Of a stretch of DNA of 64,000 nt, positions 52,691 to 63,034 are shown one piece after another. Location of the stretch: positions 101,316-165,315 of the forward strand of contig QNQO01002096.1 in NCBI GenBank assembly GCA_003290165.1. The letters are read 5' to 3'. The notes under the pieces were generated by a model. That model saw only the letters and a program-made list of their open reading frames with translations. It did not search any database and was not told the origin of the DNA. Positions within the stretch are counted from its first letter, which is position 1; each line of letters begins with the position of its first letter. This DNA comes from Berberis thunbergii. Taxonomy: Eukaryota > Streptophyta > Magnoliopsida > Ranunculales > Berberidaceae. Made by a program: the position numbers and the translations under genes.

Positions 52691-55600
52691 AAGGGGGAGG
52701 GGAGGGGGGGGGGGGGGTGTAACACCCCTAAATTTCATAAAGATAATTTATTTTATTTTTAATTAAATAAAATAGGGTTACATTTAACTGAATGTGAATT
52801 TTGAAATTTAGGGCTTTATTTGGTGAGTTTAGAAGGTGGGTGTTTTCAGAAGTTCAGTAGGGGCGAATAGCCACCCACCCTATAAAGAGAAAACCCTATT
52901 TTCTTTTCTTTCTCCTTCTTTTCCCCTTTACATTTTCTTCTTCGATGGCGGGTGAGACGAAACTGGTGAGAGGGGCTGCGATCTAGAGGCGAGATGGTGG
53001 ATAGAAGGAATGGCAGACTGGGGGTCGGTAGTGATAGCGGTAGTGCTGTGAACGCCAGGCCTGCTGATACAGATTGCAGGAAGGAACTGAGTAGTGGAGT
53101 TCAGGAATTTCATTGGGCCAGACTCGAGTCAGATGCAGAGAGTGATGGCGAAGACGAAGTTGAAGATCTAGACAAGCCTGAGGAAGTCTATGGGGGATGA
53201 ATGGTAACTGTGATGCAGATTAGTGATGTAGAACAGTGTTGTTGTGTAGTGGGATCGAGTTCCAGAATTTGTTTTTGGGAGGATCCATGGAGTTGTAAAT
53301 AGCCCGGGCAGCAGCGTGATGGGGGCGAATGATTCGAGGAAAGATCGCTCGGGGAATAGTTGTGGAAGCAGCCGTAGCGGTTGCTATTCGGGAAATTTCA
53401 GTGAGGAAGATGAAGAAGATGGGTGCTTTCCTCATAAGGGTGTCTGGGATTCTCTAATTCATGGCTTTTGTTCGAAAGGAGGAGACCCAGAGAGAGCTTG
53501 GACAGTGTTGCAACATTGCTTGAAGGTTCAGGGTAATTCGTTGCCTTCGCATTATACTTTTTCTTTGTTGGTTCTTTGTTTTAGCTCAATGGGTAATATG
53601 AGAAGAGCAATTGAAGTGTTGGAATTGATTCGAAGTGGGTTCAGGGACTGATTGCGAGTAGGAGATTTCGATGTGGGATGATTTCGTTGGCTGCGCAATT
53701 CCTTTACGATTTGCAATTTTTGTGAGTTTCTTCATTCCTCCCTTTTTGCTTTGTGCATTTTATTTACTCAATCTCTGAGATTCTACATTTTTTTCTTGAG
53801 TTATGTATGAGTGTTCATTTAGCACTTTTTAGCTTTTACTGGTAAATTCTGGGTGTTGCGTTGCTGGATTCAAATGTTGCATCTGTTATTTGGATTCTTG
53901 CCTTTATAACTTCTAGGGTTTTGACTCTGGGCTTTAGTAAAATGGGTTTAGAATAATCTCATGTTTAACCCATCAAGGCTAAAGCTTCAGTCTACATTGT
54001 ATGGCTGTGTTCTGATTAGTATGTCTTCTTATTTCCCATGCTATATTCAAGCTAATTAAAGTGAGGCTTTAGTTGACACTAGTAGAGATACTCGACTTGG
54101 ATAGATTTTGTTGGCACTTCTCAGTTACCTTGGCTTACGCTTGTATTCTTGAGGAACTCTACCGTATGTGTAACGCTCCCTCATTGAGCACGACTCCACA
54201 TATATATGGATTTTCAAATTTATTTCTAATTATGGCTTGAATTTGTGGTTTTGAAAATGTTCTAGCATCTCACATGAATAGGTGTATAGAATATTATGGG
54301 TTGGAGTTGTGTTATTGTTCTGATGTGCAAACATACATTGAGTGTTTAATAGATTTGTTAACTCATTTGAGTGTAAGTTAGAATCAAATTGCATGTATGG
54401 TAATGACTTAAACTGATTCATTGGGGAATACATGTGTTGATCTTGCTTAGTTCAGCATATAGGGAGAGATATTTATGGGTGATTTTGTGGCTATGTCTGG
54501 GTTTACTATAGACATATGATCATCTAAAGTGAATTTGGTTTAAATTGAAAGCTGAAACAGGCTAGGTAGAAATTTTAATACTGTATAGTTTGGTAGATCA
54601 CGCTTGGCTTGTGATATTAGCATAGTTTGGTCCACCAAGCAGATCAAGTTACCTTGGTCCACTAAGCTTTACCAAAAACAGTAAAATTTAAGTTTTAAGA
54701 GGTTATCTTTTGGTTGGTAATTGTGTATTTGTTGTATTGTTAATTCTCTGATTCAATTGATTCATTAAATAATGAGTTTAGGACCATTTAAGATTAACGG
54801 TGTTCCTCTTTATGTATGCCTCCGAAATGATTACATTTTCCCAAAAATAATGGGTGGATTGATGTACTTATGAATGACAAAACGCCACTTGATCACCATG
54901 TTATTATAAAGCACGATTTATGAATATGCTATGTTTTCCCCAAAAATGTGGGTGGATATGATTGTGAATCGATTTATATACGACAAAATGTCATTGTGGA
55001 GAAATTCTGAATTATCAAAAATAAATGATATTGGTAAACCTTGATTTCTGAAAACATAAACCATTTGGACTTGTATCACTTAAAACTATCACACCTCTTT
55101 TGTTTATTATTTCCCCTCTCTTACTAGAGAAACTAAATGACCAGTGGATCGTCTTGCAGAGTTGGGGCACCCATTTCTTACTAGAGAAACTAAAATAACC
55201 TTCGAGTTAGTCTTGCGAAAACGTGGTGAATTGTTATGCCTAAAATAGGCTTTGATATTGATCCGTAAAAAATGTGACGTGAGTTTATGCGCATTGATAG
55301 CCCAAGGGTGGCTTTTGGTACTCATATAGTTAGGGGTATCCGCGATGCATGCATGTATGTGATGTCCCCACTTAGGCATGGATGACGGAGTAGTCCTCCT
55401 TTATATGAGAGAGGCATACAGGCGTGTATGTTCGGCACAGAGATGGTGCGAATGTGGTATCGTCTAAGTGATCAATCCGTTAAAAAGATGAACTTAATTC
55501 AAATAAAAAGAATAAATGACGTTGCATTGTTTCTACTCCTTTTTATGCAGGATGGCAAGTCAACTAATATTTCTGCAGGTCCGACTTGCCATAGTAAACT

Positions 55601-56127
55601 CTTATAGGGTAAGTACAAGAAAATGCATTTTTACTTAATTGGGATGATGATTTGATGGCCTCGATAAGGAACTAAATTCTTTGGACTATGTTTTCTTGCA
55701 TCACACATTTGCCTCGTTGAGGAACTACCTATTGGTGTGATGGTTTGTTGTTTGTGTTTTGCTTGATGTTTATCACGTGCAATTTTATTGATTTTGGGAT
55801 GAAGATTTCCCACACCAGCTTTAATGCTGACCCAAGTGAGCTTTTGCTTCTTGGGTACATTCCTTTGGGAATGTAGCCGATTAGTTTTTCAGGTTTAGAG
55901 ACTTTTGAGCAGCGTTATGGGAGTTCCGCTAGTGGGGCTAGCGACGTCAGTTTTTCCTGGTTAGAGTTTTGTTAAAAATTTTAGTTTGTTCTATTTTCTA
56001 AACTATATTTTGTCATTGCTGCTAAATGTTTCTATCGTTATTGAATTTCACGTCCCGAGTTTTGGGGAAATGGATAATCCTACGTGGATTTTAGGATTTC
56101 GTTTTTCTCGAAAATCGGGGCGTGACA
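52691..56127 (+). mobile_element. Long LTR of family L, copy 2, with preceding polypurine tract
   Basis: A purine/G tract (52691-52717, with a run of about 15 G) leads into TGTAACACCCC at 52718. The LTR ends ...GGGGCGTGACA at 56127, so it is 3410 bp long and complete at both ends. TATAAAGAG near 52882 is a likely promoter box. The last ~1.3 kb matches copies 1 and 3. The part from about 52945 to 53700 is GC-richer and looks like captured host sequence. Because the PPT is at its left and no tRNA-primer site follows, this is a 3' LTR whose internal region is lost. Confidence 0.7.
53430..53655 (+). pseudogene. PPR gene fragment inside LTR copy 2
   Basis: The plus strand reads VWDSLIHGFCSKGGDPERAW, then VLQHCLKVQGNSLPSHYTFS, LLVLCFSSMGNMRRAIEVLE and a stop just after SGFRD. 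This is about two PPR-type repeats of a family different from the Rf-like copies in this window. Upstream frames (Ser/Gly- and acidic-rich) may belong to the same captured first exon. There is no start-to-stop gene. Confidence 0.6.
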
Positions 56128-56351
56128 AGGGGAGGAGAAGTTGTGATTCAATGAGCTTAACCTCACGAAACTCGGTGAGGTTAGCTCCACCACTGGATCT
56201 AATAGATTAATCTTAGAACTATATTCTAATATTTAAATATATGAAAAATTATACTTAAGGATTCTCTTCACGTTTCCAATTAACTAATCATTAACCAAAA
56301 AAAAATAGTTTCAGTTAGTGTTCTAAAAAACGTTAGGCGGTGGGCGGGCGG
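56128..56351. other. Short stretch between two retrotransposons
   Basis: Contains a piece (56233-56312) similar to the end of the inverted-repeat element at 23270. It is followed by TTAGGCGGTGGGCGGGCGG next to the LTR of the following element. No gene. Confidence 0.5.
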
Positions 56352-56787
56352 TGTCACAACTATCTTCTTGCCTAGCCGAGTAAAGTTAGCAAGTGTAAAT
56401 ATTGTAGAGTATTCCACATTGTTCTAGAGAGTTCTCTAAAACCTTCCATAAAGTTTCATGGAGTTCCATAGGATTCTAGTTCTTAGATATTTCTAAAAAA
56501 GTGTGTAGAATATCATTATAGATCGTTGGATCAAATTGAACGGCACTGTCCATTGAGGAGGTGGAGTTGTATAAATAGGCTAAGGCCTCATTTATTGTAA
56601 TCACCTCAGAGAATTCAAACAATACAAGTTCTAGTTCTCTTAAGCTCTCTTGCGTTTTTAGTTTGCTTAGCTTTTCATAGTCTAAGTGAGTCTTTTGTGG
56701 GCAAGGCTGACTAGCTTTCTTTGATAAGTCGGGGCAAAGTTTGCTAGTGCCGCACGGAAAGTACTTGGGAAAAGAAAGCCCGTGACA
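56352..56787 (+). repeat. Left LTR (436 bp) of a Ty3/gypsy element
   Basis: Starts TGTCACAAC and ends CGTGACA, with TATAAATAGG near 56570. It is the same length as the right LTR; I count about 40 differences by eye, mostly transitions, i.e. roughly 9% divergence. Confidence 0.9.
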
Positions 56788-56842
56788 GTTGGTATCAGAG
56801 CCTAGGTTTGGCAAGGTTGGTGAAATCATTCTACACAAGATA

Positions 56843-57493
56843 ATGTCGTCGGAGGTCAATAACCCATCAATTGGCAACAACGACAAAGGTGGAAAAGTCC
56901 GCAAGGACAAGTCGAAGGACATGATCGCTGCGATGGATGAAAGGTTGGCTAAGTTGTATGCCACCATGTCCGACTCGAGGGAGAAAATCGAAGACATGGA
57001 CCAACACATCGAGGGGCAAGCGTCCAATGGAGAGGACCAAGAGCTTCGGAAAGAGATGCAAGGAGCTTTGAACTCGGTAGTGGACATGGAGTCCAAAAAG
57101 ATCGAGTCCCTAGAAGCCCAAGTTGTTGCTAAAGATGCGGAAATGGAGGCCTATAAAGAAATAGTTGAGAAACTTAAAACTCAACTCAATGTATGCATGG
57201 CTGCGGTAGCCAATGGTGGGGCTATGCCAGGGATGATCACTCACAGCGTCGAATCTCCCAAACCTAAAGCCTATGGTGGGGCAAGGAGTGCGAGGGAGAT
57301 TGACAACTTCTTGTGGAACATGGAGCGCTACTTTGATGCGATTGGCATAAAGGATGAAGCGGCAAAAGTACATAGTGTCTCCTTATATTTAAATGATGTT
57401 GCTATAGTTTGGTGGCGCAGAAGGTCCGATGATGTCAAGAAGGGATTGTGTACCGTCGACACTTGGGAAGAATTCAAGAAAGAACTCAAGTGA
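56843..57493 (+). pseudogene. gag, 5' part (Ty3/gypsy)
   Basis: ATG at 56843, 216 codons to a TGA at 57491. Lys-rich start, a predicted coiled-coil region (about residues 35-110) and the gag core (ARSAREIDNFLWNMERYFDA, WWRRRSDD). The stop interrupts the usual EEFKKELK-QFYP sequence, so it is an acquired nonsense mutation. The gag frame continues for about 50 bases after the stop, then shifts. Confidence 0.8.
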
Positions 57494-57539
57494 CAATTCT
57501 ACCCGAAGGATGTCGAAAACGAAACTAGGGCCAAGCTTC

Positions 57540-58415
57540 GCCGCCTTCAACATAAGGGAGTATGTGAAGGAGTTCTCGAAGTTTCTCTTGGATATTCCTG
57601 ACATGGGAGAAAATTATGCTTTGTTTAGGTTCCTTGATGGCCTAACAGGTTGGGCCAAGTTGGAATTGAAGAGGCAAGGTGTGCAAGACCTTGCAACAGC
57701 TATGGCTGCGGCCCAGTCCTTGATTGAGTTCAAGAGGAAACACTCATCCATTGGGCAAGGGAAAAAGCCAAGTAATGATGGCAAAGGTAGGGGAGACAAA
57801 CAAAAGTCCTCCAAAGAACACAAGAACTCCAAAGACAATGAGAAGGAGAAAATAGATGGATTGCCCAAGAAGATATATTGCTTCTTATGTAGTGGACCTC
57901 ATCGAGCATTTGAGTATCCCAACCGTGGGAAACTTGTCGAGCTTGTCATGGAGGAAGAAACAAAAGAGGAAAGGAGGATCGCCTCAATGAATCTCCTAAG
58001 TGTCATTCAAGCTAAGGCCGAGGAACAACCATGGGGAAGGATGTACGTGAAGACCGAGATCGAGAACAAGACTTTGAAAGCCATGGTGGATACCGGAGCC
58101 GACACAGTCTACATGGCTAAGGACCTTGCTGAAGAAATTGCCCTATCATATACTAAGGAGAAAGGATATATCAAGGGAGTTAATGCTAAAAGTCTCCCAA
58201 TTGAAGGAGTAGCTCGTGGCACTGATATTCGGCTTGGACAATGGCGAGGTAAAGTCGACATAATTATTGCTCCAATTGATGATCACAAGTTCTATTTGGG
58301 TATAGATTTCTTGGACTTGGTGAAGGCTTTCCTGGTCCCATATGCCAACACCATGTGCATCATGGAGAATGGACAACCTTGTGTTGTGCCCATGGTACGG
58401 AAAATGATCGAGTAA
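57540..58415 (+). pseudogene. gag 3' part, zinc knuckle and aspartic protease
   Basis: After a frameshift near 57545 the frame reads REYVKEFSKFLLDIPDMGEN and on through gag. The zinc knuckle CFLCSGPHRAFEYP has Tyr where the last Cys of the CCHC should be. The protease follows with its active-site DTGAD (near 58090) and the GIDFLD flap-side motif. The stop is at 58413-58415. The protease part looks intact; the zinc knuckle is disabled. Confidence 0.8.
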
Positions 58416-58422
58416 GGAGAGA

Positions 58423-59170
58423 ATGGTGTCTGCTCTCCAACTTTCTAAAGGAGTAAAGATGAATGAGCCTATTTACTTGGCTACCCTCAAGAAAGACGGA
58501 GGTCCTATGGATGGAGGGGTGAATGCACCTAAGGCCGTCCAAGATGTTCTCAAGGAGTATAAGGATGTTATGTCTGCCGAGTTGCCTAAGAAGCTTCCAC
58601 CAAGGAGAGTGGTGGATCATGCTATTGAGTTAGAAGTTGGAGCAAAGCCACCCGCATTTGCTCCTTATCGTATGGCACCTCCTGAGCTCGAGGAGTTAAG
58701 AAGACAATTGAAAGATTTACTTGATGTTGGTTATATCCGACCCTCCAAAGGTCCATATGGTGGCCCATTTGAGATTGTCACTGGACAACAACCTATGACC
58801 ACGAGTTCTATTGCCACTGGCTACACTGGAGTGAGTCCATCAGCTTATAAGTTTGCCAAATGATGGAATAATCAAGCTGATGAGGCTCGAGCTTACCTGG
58901 AGAAGGCATCCAAGAGGATGAAGAAGTGGGCTGACAAAAAGATACGACCTCGAGAGTTCTAGGTTGGAGACCTTGTGCTTGTCAAGATGCATGCTCATGC
59001 CAGACTTTCAGGACTGCATCGTGGCCTTATCAGGAGATATGAGGGTCCCTTCCCCATAGTCAAGAAAGTGTGAAAGCAAGCATACAAGGTCGAGTTGCCG
59101 CCGAGGATCAAGTTCCATCCAGTCTTCCATGTGAGTCTATTGAAGTCGTACAAGGAAGATCAGGATGATC
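58423..59170 (+). pseudogene. Start of RT fused to integrase C-terminus
   Basis: The frame at 58423-58863 reads the region before RT (VDHAIELEVGAKPPAFAPYR, PELEELRRQLKDLLDVGYIR) up to PSKGPYG. It then jumps directly to the end of integrase (PFEIVTGQQP, SAYKFAK), showing a clean deletion of several kb at about 58760. After a stop at 58861 the integrase tail continues with further stops (ADEARAYLEKASKRMKKWAD; HAHARLSGLHRGLIRRYEGP; FHPVFHVSLLKSY). Confidence 0.8.
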
Positions 59171-59423
59171 CAAACAGAGGAGTTTCACAAAGAGCACCAT
59201 TGGGCATGAGGATCCAACATGACAAGGAAGTAAGACTATCTTGTCAGATCGTGTGATGCGTCATTCCAACCAACCTCCCACACATGAGCTACTCGTCACG
59301 GGGATTGCCAGAAAGTGAAGCTAGCTGTGAGCCAATCCAACATTTGTGGCAATTCAATGAGCAAATTCAAGCATACGAGAATTTGAAGGCAATGAGGACG
59401 TCGCCTGATTAGGTGGGGGAGAA

Positions 59424-59859
59424 TGTCACAACTATCTTCTTGCCTAGCCAAGTGAGGTTAGCGAGTGTAAATATTGTAGAGTATTCCACATTGTTCTAGA
59501 GAGTTCTCTAGAACCTTCCATAAAGTTCCATAGAGTTTCATAGGATTCTAGTCCTTAGATATTTCTAAGGAAGTGTGTAGAAGATCATTATAGACCGTTG
59601 GATCAAATTGATCACCACCGTCCATTGAGAAAGTGGAGTTGTATAAATAGGCTAAGACCTCATTTGTTGTAATCACCTCAGAGAATTCAAACAATACAAG
59701 TTCTAGTTCTCTAAAGTTTTCTTGTGTTCTTAGTTTGCTTAGTTTTCCATAGTCTACATGAGTCTTTCATGGTTAAGACTGACTAGCTTTCTTTGATAAG
59801 TCGGGGCAAAGTTTGCCAGTACCGCACAGGAAGTACTTGGGAAAAGAAATCTCGTGACA
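59424..59859 (+). repeat. Right LTR (436 bp) of the Ty3/gypsy element
   Basis: Paired with 56352-56787: same ends (TGTCACAAC / CGTGACA) and the same length. Confidence 0.9.
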
Positions 59860-60294
59860 CTAAGCGACACCTAGGCGGTCTTAAGTTTTGTATTATAACT
59901 TTAATAATTTACAAAAGTTAAGCAAAATAACTTATCAATTACATCAAATTTAATGCCAAGATACATATGCAAAATTTAAAAACATGAAAATTAACAATCA
60001 TGAACAAAATTTATTAAAACTCAAATGACTGAAATTGGTCATGATAGATACTTTATACAAAGTTGAATTTGTCGAAAAATATCCAAACATACTCTTTTAT
60101 TTTTCTTCAAATTGCATTAATAACCTCAGTCATGTTTGATAAAATTTACATTACTAAAATTGGTACCGGCAAATCCTTTGAGAATTCCATTAAGTAATCA
60201 TCATTTGCTACATTTAGACATATACTGAATAAAAAATAATTAAATTGTTTATTTCTAAAAAAATGAAAGAAAAATAAAATAAAAACACAATCAG
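59860..60294. other. AT-rich stretch between elements
   Basis: Starts CTAAGCGACACCTAGGCGG, which resembles the sequence left of the gypsy element (TTAGGCGGTGGGCGG), so the two sides may once have been one repeat. No gene. Confidence 0.4.
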
Positions 60295-62757
60295 TGTCAC
60301 GCCCCGATTTTCAAAGGAAACGAAAATCCCAAAAATCCACGTAGGATTATTCGTTTCCCCCAAAACTCGAGACGTGAAAATTCAATAATAACAGAAACAA
60401 ATAGCAGCATGAACTAAACATCTGAAACAAATAAAATCTAACCCGGAGAAGACTGGCATTGTTAGCTCACTAGCGAAACTCCAGTAACGCAGCTCAAAAT
60501 CTCTAAACCTGAAAAACTACTCGGCTACATTCCAAAAGGAATGTACCTAAAAAGCAAAAGCTCGCTCGGGTCAACAATAAAGCTGGTGTGAGAAATCTTC
60601 ATCCCAAAATCAATAAATTCGCACATGACAACATTAAAATAAACCAAACAATAAATAACCACACCACCAGGTAGTTCCTCCATGAGGCAAAGGTGTTATC
60701 ATCCTAATAAATAAGAATGCATTATTGATTACTAATAAATAAAGTTTATGAGTTATCAATCCTCATGAATGCAACAACTATACAATTCATAACCATATTA
60801 GACTATTATTGAAATATTAACAAAACACATTTTTCTACCTTTAGGAAGACATGTAGTTCTCATTCAATGGTTGAATGAGCTTTTAGTTTCTTCCTTAAAG
60901 GTAATCATGCACATACACAAAAAGAAATCTCGCTTCTTTTCCACAATCGCACTCTCCTCATGTGCCGAACACACCTCACCCAAGTGTGCCTCCCTTGCCT
61001 TCGAAACCACTCGGAGCGTACATATTCCAAGTGGGGTGCCACCTCGATGAACATGTCATCTCAACCGAAGTTCGATCTATGGAAAGCATTTCCTAAATCT
61101 ACACGTACAACCAAACTCTCATGGAACAGTGCACCGATATGCAAGCAAGTCTGCATACCCATAATAATATCACACGTATACAAGCAAGTCTGTATACAAA
61201 AATTTCTTTTCTTTTCACTTTTTTTTTTTCGGAGTTGTGGAAAAGAGCATAAAATATCAACTAAAACTCAAAACTCTTTTATGGTGACACTTTGTCAACC
61301 ATAAGTAAATCAACCACAGCATCCACCATTCTCTTGGGGAACAAATAATATTTGACACATTGCCAATTCACACATCTCATCTTTTTGCATCATATGAAAA
61401 ATAATATGCATACCAATTCGCATAATAATACAAATACTCGAGCTAAAACAAGTGCTCAATTAAATTCCAGCCAATATCTATTACTAGAAAATTTTCTTCT
61501 AACCCTAAACTAAATAAAGGTTTAATCATACCTAAAACTGATACAGACAAGACATTATCCCATAAGCTAACACTTCTAACAAGTTGCAAAGAATGACAGG
61601 GGCAACAGATGCTGTCTAGAATGAAATGTTGAGCTTACGAGCGCTACCAAAAGGGTAAAACACTGCTTACAATGTCAAGTTGAAGCCAAGTTAACTAGCA
61701 GAAACTGAAAAGTAAATTCTGGTGGTACTGTTATCTGCTAATCTATTACTATTATCTCCCCATATACATGTGTTTTATGTCAGAGTGTTCAAGCTGGTAT
61801 ATAAATTCCTCTAATTCTGAATTTAGTGTCTCAGATCACCAATCCTTTCTTTGATCTAGTTCAAATGACATCCATGGCATTGCCTTGCAAATAAAACTGA
61901 AGGCATGATCACCCAATACCCAAATGAGACTTGCAACGCAGAAAACATCTAAACTATTGGTAGCTCGGCTGACCAACTGGCCAAAATGGGTGCTAGTGCT
62001 ACCTAAAGACAGACCTACATCATAACATAACCCATAGCTTAAATGGTCAAGCATTGTTTCACAACAATGAGGTTCTCTGTGCAAGTCCAAGATAGGAAAA
62101 ATCCAAACTACTACACTCAACTATTTGAACCCATCACTCAAGTAAAGTTTATAGAGATGCCAAAACAGAAATGCACATCAAAATCCAAATCCATCAAATA
62201 CCATAAGCAACTCACCTAACTAATTGAATCCATTAAAATTTCAAGAAACTAAATGCACAAAGAAACAGATCCAACACATTCATTGTAAACACCCCCCCCC
62301 CCCATCTGATGATCAATTTAAAAAGGAGGCATTTTATTCTCACTGACAAGAAAATAAAACTATCAATATTTCTACAAATACAAAGTTATTCCCTCCTCCA
62401 AACATATAGTTGTAAATTGGCTCCAGCACATCAACAAACCAAAATTTTATAAACACAAGGATTCAGATAGAGAAGACTCACTAATTTCTACCAAAATTTT
62501 TATATACATGGATTTCTAAAATTCAATCAGTGACATTTGTTTCTGTCTCGGGGGAGATCTAACCGTTGGATGAACTTCAAACCAATGGTATGTTTTTCAT
62601 ACGTGTGTTATGAATCTATGGATTTTATTTGAAGATATTATGATCTCTAGAAGGTCTCGATCTACTAAAATACTAATATTACACAAAGCTGTATTTATTA
62701 TGAGATTTAAATAAAAACCTAGTTGTAAGTTTTTCTTTTAACTCAACCAATGGAAGT
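60295..62757 (-). mobile_element. Long LTR of family L, copy 3 (inverted, 5' truncated)
   Basis: Read on the minus strand it ends GGGGCGTGACA at 60295. It contains the inverse of the copy 1 block at 40930-41060 (at about 60950-61080), the G-run (C-run at 62291-62304, at the distance expected from copy 1) and the inverse of 39170-39460 (at about 62480-62757). Similarity ends near 62757, so about 0.4 kb of the LTR start is missing. Confidence 0.65.
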
Positions 62758-63034
62758 AAGAGTTCGTGTGTGAAGAGAAAGGTGTTCAAAAGTGGAGAGT
62801 GAGACCTAATGGAAATATATATATATATATATATATTTTTTTTTGCTAATGATTAGCTAATTAGAATAATGAAGAGAAATCTTTAATCAAAATTTATCAT
62901 AAATTTTAATCTACTAACGTGCAAACCATCCAATTTATTAGATAGATAAGATGCAATGGTAGAGGAATCACAACTCTGTTTTGCCAAATGTGGTTGGTAC
63001 TTGAAACTCCCTTTCACTGCTACTTTTATGTTGG
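62758..63034. promoter_or_regulatory. 5' flank of PPR copy 3
   Basis: After an AT microsatellite (about 62814-62836) and a fragment of the GATTAGCTAATTAGAA repeat, the sequence from about 62965 matches the 5' flank of PPR copies 1 and 2 (AATCACAACTCTGTTTTGCC ... CTTTTATGTTGG). Confidence 0.65.

Larger units (their letters stand above)
56352..59859 (+). mobile_element. Internally deleted Ty3/gypsy retrotransposon (3508 bp)
   Basis: Two 436-bp LTRs bracket a primer-binding site TGGTATCAGAGC (56790-56801, initiator Met tRNA), gag-protease coding sequence, a short RT beginning, an integrase C-terminal end, and a purine tract AGGTGGGGGAGAA just before the right LTR. Most of RT, all of RNase H and the integrase core are missing. 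Remaining genes have stops and frameshifts. Flanking pentamers (GGCGG and CTAAG) do not match, so no target duplication remains. It cannot move by itself. Confidence 0.9.

Noticed and set aside
56347..59864. Target-site duplication of the gypsy element
   Set aside because: The flanking pentamers GGCGG and CTAAG do not match; nearby AGGCGG on both sides is not adjacent to the LTR ends.
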